Origin: an uncultured Fidelibacterota bacterium
GTDB taxonomy: Bacteria > Fidelibacterota > Marinisomatia > Marinisomatales > Marinisomataceae
Reading direction: 5' to 3'
Assembly (NCBI GenBank): GCA_902578385.1
Contig: CACHCR010000003.1
Span: forward strand, 43,048 to 107,047
DNA: 64,000 nt
Positions 41,159-50,316 of the stretch are shown in pieces; within the stretch, counting starts at the first letter, position 1, and every line of letters starts with the position of its first letter. Below the pieces are notes generated by a model. It made no database searches, was not told the origin of the DNA, and saw nothing but the letters and a program-made list of their open reading frames with translations. Made by a program: the position numbers and the translations under genes.

Positions 41159-41500
41159 TTACTTAATGTAGCTTAATGCCCAATCATTTAACTGATCTAA
41201 AACTGGTACTAGTGATTTACCTTTTTTAGTCAATGAGTATTCAACTCTTGGAGGAATTTCAGCAAAAATTTTTCTAGAAATTATATTATTTTTTTCTAAG
41301 TCTCTTAATTCTCTTGTTAACATATTTTTACTTATGCCATCAATGCCTCGATGTAATATCCCAAATCTGTTGATATTTTGAGAGATCCTCATAATAATAA
41401 TTGGTCTCCATTTACCACCAATCATTTTCATTGAATAGGTAATGGGACATGAGTCAACTGTACATCCACATATATCTTCAAAACATAGTTTATCTTTCAT
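41159..41500 (-). CDS. HxlR family transcriptional regulator with Cys-rich N-terminus
   Basis: CPITYSMKMIGGKWRPIIIMRI...FGILHRGIDGISKNMLTRELRDLEKNNII. Confidence 0.9.
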   Translation of the reverse strand: MKDKLCFEDICGCTVDSCPITYSMKMIGGKWRPIIIMRISQNINRFGILHRGIDGISKNMLTRELRDLEKNNIISRKIFAEIPPRVEYSLTKKGKSLVPVLDQLNDWALSYIK

Positions 41501-41518
41501 AATAGTCCTTTTTTTGTT

Positions 41519-41536
41519 ACTATATTAATAAATAGT
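41519..41536. promoter_or_regulatory. Possible HxlR operator in divergent intergenic region
   Basis: actat-attaataa-atagt inverted repeat between divergent genes. Confidence 0.3.
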
Positions 41537-41600
41537 GCCTACTTGCGCAATTTACTATTACTTAATAATTTTTCATATAATTTTTTGAAAGGAAAAAAAC

Positions 41601-41912
41601 ATGAAAAATAAACCTTATTTAGTAAAGCTTGAAAAAGATAAGAATTATGCATGGTGTGAATGCGCAGAATCAAATAATCAACCATTTTGTGACGGTAGTC
41701 ATAATAAAGTAAAAGAGAAGTTTGATAATATCGTAGAAACACTAGTTGACATAAATCTTATCTCTAATGAAAATGAATTATTAAGATTGATCACACAAAA
41801 TGATAAAAAACCAGTTTTATTTAAAGCTGAAAAAGATATCGAAGTTAATTTGTGTGGGTGTAAACAATCTGAAAATGCACCATATTGTAACGGTTCTCAT
41901 TTAAATGTATAA
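41601..41912 (+). CDS. Dual CDGSH iron-sulfur domain protein
   Basis: AWCECAESNNQPFCDGSH and VNLCGCKQSENAPYCNGSH. Confidence 0.9.
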   Translation: MKNKPYLVKLEKDKNYAWCECAESNNQPFCDGSHNKVKEKFDNIVETLVDINLISNENELLRLITQNDKKPVLFKAEKDIEVNLCGCKQSENAPYCNGSHLNV

Positions 41913-41943
41913 AAAAAGGCGCCTTCGACTTGGCGCCTTTTTC
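41911..41943. terminator. Bidirectional-looking hairpin terminator
   Basis: aaaaaggcgcc-ttcgactt-ggcgccttttt between convergent genes. Confidence 0.85.
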
Positions 41944-41968
41944 ATATACTCGAGGTAACTTGAGATAA

Positions 41969-42475
41969 CTATTTTGAGTTACTAAAAGCAAGACTTTCGT
42001 CTTCGTCGACTTGACTAAGTTGTGGTTCAGTCTCATCAATTAATATATCTTCTACAGCAACTTCGCTTTGTAATACATCAGGTAGTTCGTCCGCGTAATT
42101 AGTAGAATAAAGATTTCCATTCCATTCAAATGTATTACCAGGACCTAATTCGGCTCTAGCAATTAAGAATGCTTCATTAAAAGAGGGAACAGGGGTTGTT
42201 TCGATTTCGTCAAGTGGTTCAACATTTTCTGAAAATGTTGGCACTGTTTCTGAAGTCATGGCTTCATCATTGACTGAATTCCCCATATTTGCGTTATTAA
42301 CTAATGAGGTAATCTCAACATCCACAGCGCCTTCATTAAAGGTTTCTGTATATGAATTATCCGAGAGTTTGACTTCTTCAGATTGCTCCATTAGAAAAAA
42401 CAAGGAACCGATACATAAAATTACAGCTACTAACACAAATTTTTCAACATTATTGTACATATTTTTTAACTCCAT
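41969..42475 (-). CDS. Single-TM protein with FxEAFxxARxELGPG motif
   Basis: N-terminal TM; PSFNEAFLIARAELGPGNTFEWNGNLYSTNYADE. Confidence 0.55.
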   Translation of the reverse strand: MELKNMYNNVEKFVLVAVILCIGSLFFLMEQSEEVKLSDNSYTETFNEGAVDVEITSLVNNANMGNSVNDEAMTSETVPTFSENVEPLDEIETTPVPSFNEAFLIARAELGPGNTFEWNGNLYSTNYADELPDVLQSEVAVEDILIDETEPQLSQVDEDESLAFSNSK

Positions 42476-42539
42476 TTGTTACACCTCTTAATGTCGCTTT
42501 CATACCTAATTAACATTTAATAGATAAAATTGTTTCCAA

Positions 42540-42971
42540 TTATTTGTATCGTTTAGCGATTTTATTTAAAAACGTATAGTTAATCTCGTATTTATCGCTA
42601 TCCTTATACGATCTCACTGCTACAACATCTCCTAATGTTTCTTCCGAAGTATAAGTTTTGCTCTCTTTATTGACATCTACCACCTCATCTGCAATGACAA
42701 TTACAGTTTCATAATAAAAATTGGTAGTAAAGTATCGATTATTCCACATGAAGATTTTACCAGGACCTAATTCTTTTCGTGCAGCTCTAAAGGCTTCTGA
42801 AAAGGAAATTTGATCATTACGGTATTGTTCTAAGTAATAGGTTCGTTCAATCATTCCATCACTGTCTATACGTTGATTGTCATTTAAGTCAGAAGAGTAA
42901 AAGGCAAGAAAGATAAATATATTTGTTAGCATTAAAGCTCCTTTTGAGTTGTCCTCAAAATTCTTTCTCAA
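42540..42971 (-). CDS. Single-TM protein with FxEAFxxARxELGPG motif (paralogue)
   Basis: ISFSEAFRAARKELGPGKIFMWNNRYFTTNFYYE. Confidence 0.55.
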   Translation of the reverse strand: MRKNFEDNSKGALMLTNIFIFLAFYSSDLNDNQRIDSDGMIERTYYLEQYRNDQISFSEAFRAARKELGPGKIFMWNNRYFTTNFYYETVIVIADEVVDVNKESKTYTSEETLGDVVAVRSYKDSDKYEINYTFLNKIAKRYK

Positions 42972-43026
42972 TGATATTAATAGAAGTAATTGAAAAAAGT
43001 TCCGTATTTAAGTACTTTAAGTAAGA

Positions 43027-43734
43027 ATGAATGCTCATGCACTAGAATTGATGATTGATGGTGTAACAAAGTTTACTGCGTTTTATCAATTAGTTTGCGA
43101 GAAGTATGTTGATACCATCGATCAGAGCAATTTTGAAAATAGCTTAATGAAAATTGCTGAGTACAAAAATCAACAAAATCTATCAGCATATTTCCTAGGC
43201 GTGGTTGACGACATAGAACTTTCAATTGGTTTGTACGCAGTTTCAGATGATATAGCAACTTCTGAAGATGGTTTAACATACAAGCAGGTTTTTAGAGGAA
43301 TGATTTGCAAGCAATTAGACAACATGTTGGATAAGGGCGTATCTACTCCAATTTTAATTCCAGAATTTTTCAAAGATGAATCAAAGAAAGAATCATATGA
43401 ATATACAGATAGCCAAAAACTTTTGTATGCTTTTGGAAAAAGTAATTCCGATACTTTTTTTAATGGAGACACACCTATCAAAAATTTAAAAGGAGATACT
43501 TTTTATATCAATTATGAAGGATGTAATCCTTCACATATTGAATCAGTTATAAATTATGAGGCTAAAGTAGATAATTTTAAAGAAGAAGATGAAGATGCTA
43601 AATTCCAATATGAACCATCTAATGATAGTAAAGATGACTGGTATGACATAAAATATTCAGAGGAAGAACAAGATAGATATAAAAATGAACAAAAGGTTAT
43701 GGATGTTGTTGACGACGACGATCTCCCTTTTTAA
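43027..43734 (+). CDS. Unknown protein ending in an SSB-like acidic tip (DDDDLPF)
   Basis: 235-aa ORF; C-terminus ...NEQKVMDVVDDDDLPF*. Confidence 0.75.
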   Translation: MNAHALELMIDGVTKFTAFYQLVCEKYVDTIDQSNFENSLMKIAEYKNQQNLSAYFLGVVDDIELSIGLYAVSDDIATSEDGLTYKQVFRGMICKQLDNMLDKGVSTPILIPEFFKDESKKESYEYTDSQKLLYAFGKSNSDTFFNGDTPIKNLKGDTFYINYEGCNPSHIESVINYEAKVDNFKEEDEDAKFQYEPSNDSKDDWYDIKYSEEEQDRYKNEQKVMDVVDDDDLPF

Positions 43735-43763
43735 TAAATAAATATGCTTGAAAGAAAAAAAAT

Positions 43764-43928
43764 ATGAAATTTGAAGATATTTTTGCTGCAATATTCTATA
43801 TAATATGGACGCCAATTATGGCAATATTTGCATTTGGTGGAATGATTTTCATGGCTTTTTTTAGTATTATTGCTTTTTTAAGCGATATTATATACATGAT
43901 TATTTATGGTGAAAATCCAAGAAATTAA
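43764..43928 (+). CDS. Small membrane protein (54 aa)
   Basis: Manual translation MKFEDIFAAIFYIIWTPIMAIFAFGGMIFMAFFSIIAFLSDIIYMIIYGENPRN. Confidence 0.45.
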   Translation: MKFEDIFAAIFYIIWTPIMAIFAFGGMIFMAFFSIIAFLSDIIYMIIYGENPRN

Positions 43929-43954
43929 TGATAAGTAAATATTAAGAGGAAAAT

Positions 43955-44239
43955 ATGAGAAGTGATTTATTTTTTGAAGGCGAAGTGGTATTTGTTAGCC
44001 AAGGATTTTTTAGAGCTACTTATTGCTTACTGGAAGATCCAACAACATTGATAGCAGTAAAAAATAGTACCCACGTAAGGAAGATTTTAGATCAAACAGG
44101 TAGATTTCCTCCTTCATTTGAAATTATTGCTCCAATGTCTGCTGTTAGAATTAAAAGAGGAACGATTCCATCAAATTATCAAAAGTTTTATTCACATGAT
44201 TATTATCTAACACTTAGGTATCAATATTTAGGTCATTAA
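43955..44239 (+). CDS. Unknown small protein (94 aa)
   Basis: ORF with aagaggaaaat RBS-like sequence. Confidence 0.5.
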   Translation: MRSDLFFEGEVVFVSQGFFRATYCLLEDPTTLIAVKNSTHVRKILDQTGRFPPSFEIIAPMSAVRIKRGTIPSNYQKFYSHDYYLTLRYQYLGH

Positions 44240-44278
44240 ATATTTATAGTATAAATAATTATATAAAGGAGGTTAATT

Positions 44279-44527
44279 ATGAAAATAGTTGCAGTTATGT
44301 TGTTTTTAGGAGCTTTGCCATTAGGTGGTGGTTATTACGATCTTTTACGAATTGTTGTTAGTATTGCTGCCTTAATTAACGTTTTAAGAGGATCATTTTT
44401 ATTTATTCCAATTCTTATCTTATTTAATCCAATTGTACCTGTTTATCTTTATGATAAAGGTTTATGGACAATTATTGATATAGCTTCTGGAATAGCATTT
44501 TGGTACGAATCTGAATATAACGATTAA
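44279..44527 (+). CDS. DUF6804-like small membrane protein
   Basis: LPLGGGYYDLLRIVVSIAAL...ILFNPIVPVYLYDKGLWTIIDIASGIAF; AGGAGG RBS. Confidence 0.55.
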   Translation: MKIVAVMLFLGALPLGGGYYDLLRIVVSIAALINVLRGSFLFIPILILFNPIVPVYLYDKGLWTIIDIASGIAFWYESEYND

Positions 44528-44532
44528 TAAAT

Positions 44533-44727
44533 ATGGGCTGCTTTAACACATTATTCATATTATTACTAGGCGGAATATACTTATTCTGGCCCGATTTAAT
44601 GCAAGTAGAAGGCTTTTGGTTTAGCTTTATAGCTATTTGGCTATGTTTCTTTGTTTCTTGGGCGTTATTTGGTGATATTGCAGACGAAATTTCAGGAGTG
44701 AATAAATATAAAGATGATGAGTTTTAA
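44533..44727 (+). CDS. Small membrane protein (64 aa)
   Basis: Two TM segments; directly follows DUF6804-like gene. Confidence 0.45.
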   Translation: MGCFNTLFILLLGGIYLFWPDLMQVEGFWFSFIAIWLCFFVSWALFGDIADEISGVNKYKDDEF

Positions 44728-44730
44728 GAC

Positions 44731-45045
44731 ATGTTTTATGTTTATGTGATCAATCTTGATAAGAAAGTTTTAAACAGTAAAAGATTCAAAGAACGCAATC
44801 CAGCTTATATCAAAGGAAAACCTTGTGTATATGTTGGACAGTCCGTTCATGAACCAAAAGTTCGTTTTAAACAGCATTTAGAAGGTTATAAATCCAATAG
44901 GTTTGCAAGAAAGTATGGTACATTTTTAAGACATAAAAATACCGGTGTTAAGAATCCATATAATAAACGTTCTTTAGCAGAAAGAGCAGAAAAGGACACC
45001 GCTAAAAGACTTCAAAAGAAAGGTTACGGAGTGTGGAGCGGTTAA
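44731..45045 (+). CDS. GIY-YIG-like small protein
   Basis: FYVYVINL...KPCVYVGQSVHEPKVRFKQHLEGYKSN. Confidence 0.55.
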   Translation: MFYVYVINLDKKVLNSKRFKERNPAYIKGKPCVYVGQSVHEPKVRFKQHLEGYKSNRFARKYGTFLRHKNTGVKNPYNKRSLAERAEKDTAKRLQKKGYGVWSG

Positions 45046-45172
45046 CATGAAGTATTGTTTTTAAGTTAATAATCGAAGATTTTAAAAAAATGATGAAACT
45101 TTTTATTGTTAAAATGATTTTAGATATGTACTATTTGCCGGTTAATTCAATAAATTACATTGGATTACCTTG

Positions 45173-48100
45173 ATGAGAATAAATTTTAAAAACTTCAAAT
45201 CGTTTAAAAGCGATCACTCCATTGATATTAAACCATTAACAATCCTTATTGGTAAAAATAATGCAGGAAAATCTACTATATCAGAATTGATAAACTACTT
45301 TACTGAATTAAAAACCCCTTATATGGAAAATACCTTGTTTTCAAGTTCTATTGATATAAAAGATTATATTAATATCCAGCATTATAAAAAATTTAAACGC
45401 AATCGTTTTCTATTGCATGAAGTAGAAACTCCTGGACCAGCTGTTTACGACGATAAAAGAATAGTAAATTATTTTGTACCTGTTTTCTGGAAGCTTGGAA
45501 AAGGTGACTATAATGAAAGTAGGTATTTAAATAGATTTGTAAAATCAATCCCTGATACAATGACGAACTGTTTATCTTTAGAGTATCATGGTGCAACCAA
45601 GAATATTAGATATCACGATAAGCATATACCGAATTCAGTTTCTTGGTCAAGAGATTTAGCAGCACTTTTTATTGAATTAGAAGCAGAAGATTATCTTTGG
45701 AATTACAAAGATAAAGTTGACAAACTTCAGGAAAAAATTGAAAATGATCAAAAGTCTGAATTTGAAATTGGTAGTTTAATTATGGATTTTGTAGATATTG
45801 TTTCAGATAATGCTCCTAATTCATTTAAGTACAGATTTAACATTAATATCAATGAAGAAAAATCACAACTACACTTCCATTCTGATGCTACAGTTTTTGA
45901 TCAATTAAAAGTAGATATAGATCCCGCCCAAAGAATACCTAATAGAATTTTTTATGAAAGCAATTCAAGTATGTTTAAGATGATTAATAGCTTAGTTGAT
46001 AATCTTGCCAAGCAGGTTTTTAAAACGACTTATACAAGATTAAGAAAAAGACACAAAGAATCTTTTGCAGCAAATGATTACCTTTCAAATAATATATATT
46101 ATAAACCAAAATTAAGAAATAGAATGCAATCAAGTTCTTTTTCATTCAATGATATTTTAGAATATTCACCAAAAGAAAATTATCTTAATGGAATAGAAAC
46201 TGACTATGCTAAATCTATAGATAACCTCGTAATTGGTTTAAGAGATTCTAATAGCAGTTTAGACAAAGCCGATCAGAAATATTTATTCAATAAAGATATT
46301 AAATCTCAATACATTAATTCTAAAATAATAGAAAGTGTAAAAAAACAAATTGAATTAAATGAAACCATTGGTCCAACAAGCAAGAAATATGTAGCGGATG
46401 GAGATTTTATTTTAAATCCAGATTTTTCAGATAAAAATGAAGTAATTACATCATTTAATTCTGCAAACGATGAAATATCAGATGATCTAATTTTTAATAC
46501 AAAAACTAATAATTATATACTTAAAACAAATAACGATATAACAAATTTTAGTGCATACAGTTCTTCCGTATCAAGTATTCTAGATTTAAATGAATTTCAG
46601 AAAATCAAATTAAAAAATCTTGAAGAAACTCTTCGAAGAAATATATTAATTCTAGATCTTCCAAATAATGAAACCAAACGAAAACTACAGCTTGCGGTAA
46701 GAGTCCATGATCCTGGCAACTATTTTATGGATTTTAGAGATCGAGATGTCTTTGCTAAAAGAACTTTTGAAGATGTACAAAGAGGTATAGCCATTAAAAA
46801 CGATTTTAACAAGTTAAATGAAATAAGAAATAATGAAGATCCCAGTGAGTTTATTCAAATTGTAAGAAGAAGCTTTGCTGTGGAGGGTATTCCAAATTAT
46901 TTAGCTCCAGAATTAGATAAGGACGATGAAAGTGCATGGAAATTTATTCAGGATAATATTAGTATAGAAGAAGGTGTTTCTCTTGAATATTCAGTAAAAC
47001 ATATTTACGATACAAATTCATTTCTTGAATTAGAAAATCTCTCAACAAATTTTCATATAACTAATTTTTCGGAAGATATGGACTCAAAAAAATCAATAAT
47101 TCTACAATATGTACATGAAGAAGAGTTATTAAGCAAAATGAATTCAGACTCGGATGAACGAATAAGCAGCTTTACGCTTAAAAAAGATTTTAAGAAGTGT
47201 GTAAATTTAGTATCCAGAAAAAGCGATATTAAGACTTTATCAGATTTACTACAATATGGTCAAAATAACGCTATTAACAAAATTATAGATGAGATTGGTC
47301 TCTCAAGTGTAGTTAAAGTTATTGGAGCTCAAAATAAGATGTTTGAAATCCAAAAATCAATAATGAATAGCAAATTTTTATCAAGATTTCCCTACGAACT
47401 TGATGAATCAAATAATAGAATAACAATGAAACGTTTTAATCAATTTCATGAAAAGGCTGAGAAGTATTTAAAGATTTTTGAGGTTTCCAAATCCAGTTTT
47501 GATGATCATCTAAATCAAAAATTATTAGAATACTCGGAAGGTGGAAGACAGCAGAAAACACTATTAATATCATTAATTAGTCATTGTGAAAATGCTCTTG
47601 ATATTTTCTCACGAATTAAATCTGAAAAATTTGGAAAACAAAAAATAGATGATATTGATATGAAGTTGTTTCAAGATTTTATCCTTGCTAATTGTATTGC
47701 AGATTTTAAGAGAGATTGCTTTGATATTATTTATGATTTTTTAGCAAATAAATATTTTAGCAAAACTATTTTTAAAAGTGAGAATATTAATATTCAATCA
47801 TCCGATTATTTTAATGATTCTTTAGAAGATTGGGATCAATGGACATATAATGAATTCTTACATGACATAAGTTATCATACCACTATTATTAGACCTGATG
47901 GTTTAAGTCTTATTGGAAGTGTCTATAGTCTAGATGATATCAAGTCACTTTTAGGAGCTGAAATTGCTCTTAAGCTTAAAATGGACCCTTCATTTGCTTC
48001 GAGAATTTCGCAATCAATAAATGAAAAGCTTGAATTAATAGATTTGGGAGATTACAAGGTTAAAATCTCAGAAATTGAAAAAGAAATTTATTCAATATCA

Positions 48101-48568
48101 GTTGATCATAATGATAATACAGTTTCTATGAATAATATTGGAGCAGGAACAAGAAGTTTAATTTCTATTTTTGGACATCTCTCAGGCTTTGAGCTAGTTA
48201 CACTTTCAAAGAAGAAAGGCTCTATTAAAAGCAATGATATATTAATTATCAGAGAGCCTGAAAACTTTATTCATCCATCATTAGTTGGAAAATTCATTGA
48301 GTATATCACAGATTTTAGAGAAAAATTTGGGGATGCAGTAAATATTGTAATTGAAACACATTCAGAAATTATTTTAAGAAAAATTCAGGTTCTAAGCAAA
48401 AAAAGTAAATTGAACTCTAATCATCTTGGCATTTATTACATTCATAAAGACGATAAAAGTAGTATAATTTCAAATATTGAATTAAAAGAGGACGGTTCAT
48501 TTAAATCAAATGCGCCTGAAGATTTTTTCGATATAAATACAAAATTAGCACAGGAGCTCTGGGATTAA
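45173..48568 (+). CDS. Large SMC/OLD-like AAA ATPase (1131 aa), DUF3696-like C-terminus
   Basis: INFKNFKSF...LTILIGKNNAGKST (Walker A), NNIGAGTRSLISI signature, ILIIREPENFIHPSLVGKF (Walker B), VIETHSEIILRKIQ (H-loop). Confidence 0.85.
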   Translation: MRINFKNFKSFKSDHSIDIKPLTILIGKNNAGKSTISELINYFTELKTPYMENTLFSSSIDIKDYINIQHYKKFKRNRFLLHEVETPGPAVYDDKRIVNYFVPVFWKLGKGDYNESRYLNRFVKSIPDTMTNCLSLEYHGATKNIRYHDKHIPNSVSWSRDLAALFIELEAEDYLWNYKDKVDKLQEKIENDQKSEFEIGSLIMDFVDIVSDNAPNSFKYRFNININEEKSQLHFHSDATVFDQLKVDIDPAQRIPNRIFYESNSSMFKMINSLVDNLAKQVFKTTYTRLRKRHKESFAANDYLSNNIYYKPKLRNRMQSSSFSFNDILEYSPKENYLNGIETDYAKSIDNLVIGLRDSNSSLDKADQKYLFNKDIKSQYINSKIIESVKKQIELNETIGPTSKKYVADGDFILNPDFSDKNEVITSFNSANDEISDDLIFNTKTNNYILKTNNDITNFSAYSSSVSSILDLNEFQKIKLKNLEETLRRNILILDLPNNETKRKLQLAVRVHDPGNYFMDFRDRDVFAKRTFEDVQRGIAIKNDFNKLNEIRNNEDPSEFIQIVRRSFAVEGIPNYLAPELDKDDESAWKFIQDNISIEEGVSLEYSVKHIYDTNSFLELENLSTNFHITNFSEDMDSKKSIILQYVHEEELLSKMNSDSDERISSFTLKKDFKKCVNLVSRKSDIKTLSDLLQYGQNNAINKIIDEIGLSSVVKVIGAQNKMFEIQKSIMNSKFLSRFPYELDESNNRITMKRFNQFHEKAEKYLKIFEVSKSSFDDHLNQKLLEYSEGGRQQKTLLISLISHCENALDIFSRIKSEKFGKQKIDDIDMKLFQDFILANCIADFKRDCFDIIYDFLANKYFSKTIFKSENINIQSSDYFNDSLEDWDQWTYNEFLHDISYHTTIIRPDGLSLIGSVYSLDDIKSLLGAEIALKLKMDPSFASRISQSINEKLELIDLGDYKVKISEIEKEIYSISVDHNDNTVSMNNIGAGTRSLISIFGHLSGFELVTLSKKKGSIKSNDILIIREPENFIHPSLVGKFIEYITDFREKFGDAVNIVIETHSEIILRKIQVLSKKSKLNSNHLGIYYIHKDDKSSIISNIELKEDGSFKSNAPEDFFDINTKLAQELWD

Positions 48569-49785
48569 TGCTTACAAATCCGATGACAAATAGATTTGTT
48601 TTGGATGCTAAGCTGATCAATGACTTTGTTGATAATAATTTTGAAATAAAAGAAGATAGTAATAATAGAAAAAACTACAATTCCTTTAATGAATGTATAA
48701 CTAAATCTAAGGGAGGCTATATCCTTAATAATGAATTTATAAGTCATTTAAGTAACATCGTTTTTAAAAAATTTCAGAATGAAGAACTTAGTAATGATGA
48801 AAATGAAACTTATAAAAACATTGTAAATTCAGATTTCAAAGATTTTCTTCTTTCATACAGGTTAGATAATAGTTGGAATAAAGTTGATTCTCTAGAAAAT
48901 GAAAAAAGTATAAATATCGACGATATTAATACAGATTGGTTTGCAGCTTTTACTCTTGAAGAAAACGAGCTATTAAAAAGTAGATGCTCTAAGAATTTAA
49001 ACTATTATGCATACAAAGATGTTATTCTTTCGTGCTTTGATCAATTTTCAATGAAAGAGCAATTTTCTGCAACTAAAGTTGATCCAGACCAATTTTTTAA
49101 AGACTTTTCTATTGTATCATCTCATTTTATGATTTTAGATCCTTACTCATTGAAAACAGGTAAATATCAAAAAAAAGATAGTATTGATTATTTAATTAAC
49201 AAGAGTAGGCTTTTATTATTTTTCTTTAAGTGGATTAATACAGTAAGTAATAAAATGGATTTTACAGGTTATAATCCAAAAATATCATTTATATCAAGAA
49301 TGCCAGAAAATACTTCTCCTAATAATTTTAAGGAGTTATTTAAAAACTATTGGAATCCATTATCAAAAAATTTTCAGGGCGAAGCAAAAGAAAATTATGA
49401 AATATTCATAAAGTTTTTAGATAAGTCAGACTTTTACAACTTTGATAGCTTAAAGGAAGATCAGATTAAAGAAATAAAATGGAATGCTCCATATAGAAAT
49501 ATTATGCATGATATCACAATTTTGACCGATTATGGATTTTTAAGCAACCCCTCAAGAGAGTTAAATTTTAATTTTTTATCAAAAAGCTATATTAATAATG
49601 TAATTGAAAGATTCAATGATAAGCATGCGTATTTTTTTAAAAATAACTTAAAGTTTGAAGGAGATGTTTTCATACGTCATCATTGTTTATCTAGAGACTT
49701 TTCAGAGGCTAATAAAAATCATTTACTTCAAAAAAGGTATGATAGTGTAATGATGGTATTAGACAAAATAAAAAATAATTCTTGA
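48568..49785 (+). CDS. Unknown protein coupled to ATPase (405 aa)
   Basis: ATG overlaps ATPase stop (TAATG); C-term RNIMHDITILTDYGFLSNPSRE. Confidence 0.7.
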   Translation: MLTNPMTNRFVLDAKLINDFVDNNFEIKEDSNNRKNYNSFNECITKSKGGYILNNEFISHLSNIVFKKFQNEELSNDENETYKNIVNSDFKDFLLSYRLDNSWNKVDSLENEKSINIDDINTDWFAAFTLEENELLKSRCSKNLNYYAYKDVILSCFDQFSMKEQFSATKVDPDQFFKDFSIVSSHFMILDPYSLKTGKYQKKDSIDYLINKSRLLLFFFKWINTVSNKMDFTGYNPKISFISRMPENTSPNNFKELFKNYWNPLSKNFQGEAKENYEIFIKFLDKSDFYNFDSLKEDQIKEIKWNAPYRNIMHDITILTDYGFLSNPSRELNFNFLSKSYINNVIERFNDKHAYFFKNNLKFEGDVFIRHHCLSRDFSEANKNHLLQKRYDSVMMVLDKIKNNS

Positions 49786-49817
49786 TTTATATGCTTTGAA
49801 TTATTAATATTTATACT

Positions 49818-49836
49818 GAATTACTTCTTGTAATTC
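49818..49836. promoter_or_regulatory. Inverted repeat GAATTAC-N5-GTAATTC immediately before operon start
   Basis: Perfect 7-bp arms ending 3 nt before ATG 49840. Confidence 0.4.
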
Positions 49837-49839
49837 TCG

Positions 49840-50316
49840 ATGAAACTCAACGATTTACCAAAAAAATATCTAGTAAATAATACCATTTTTTCGTCTATAA
49901 TTAGTGCTTGCAACCGCATAAAAAGTAAATTTGGTACATTTATTGAATTTCAATTAATTAAATGGCTAGGTCCTTATTTGCACTATGCTATAGATCGAAT
50001 TCATAGTGAAAAAGAGCAAAGCAAATTTATTCCAAAATACGAAATTGATTCAAGAGACTATGATTCTATGAAGTATGTCGTTAAAAACTACTTCAAGCTT
50101 CAAAATAAATTACATACAAATTTAGGAGCTGAAAAAGAATTAATGAGACAGATTGATAGAATGTCATTTGACGAAATAAAAGATAATTTTGATGTTATTA
50201 ATGATTCTATTAATCATTGTAGGAAAAAAACCTTTGAGCTCCCAAGCAAAGAATGCGAACAAGAATCAAAAATGATTCAACTTTCAATAGATAAAAAAGA
50301 AAACGAGAATAAATGA
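49840..50316 (+). CDS. Unknown protein (158 aa), first gene of compact operon
   Basis: Overlaps next gene by 4 nt (ATGA). Confidence 0.55.
   Translation: MKLNDLPKKYLVNNTIFSSIISACNRIKSKFGTFIEFQLIKWLGPYLHYAIDRIHSEKEQSKFIPKYEIDSRDYDSMKYVVKNYFKLQNKLHTNLGAEKELMRQIDRMSFDEIKDNFDVINDSINHCRKKTFELPSKECEQESKMIQLSIDKKENENK

Noticed and set aside
42220-42240. CAACATTTT-CTG-AAAATGTTG inverted repeat
   Set aside because: Lies inside a CDS in an AT-rich genome with no nearby start; no regulatory context.
43955-44239. Possible IF-1/OB-like fold in the 94-aa protein (EGEVVFVSQGFFRATYCLLED)
   Set aside because: Similarity is too weak by eye; left as unknown.
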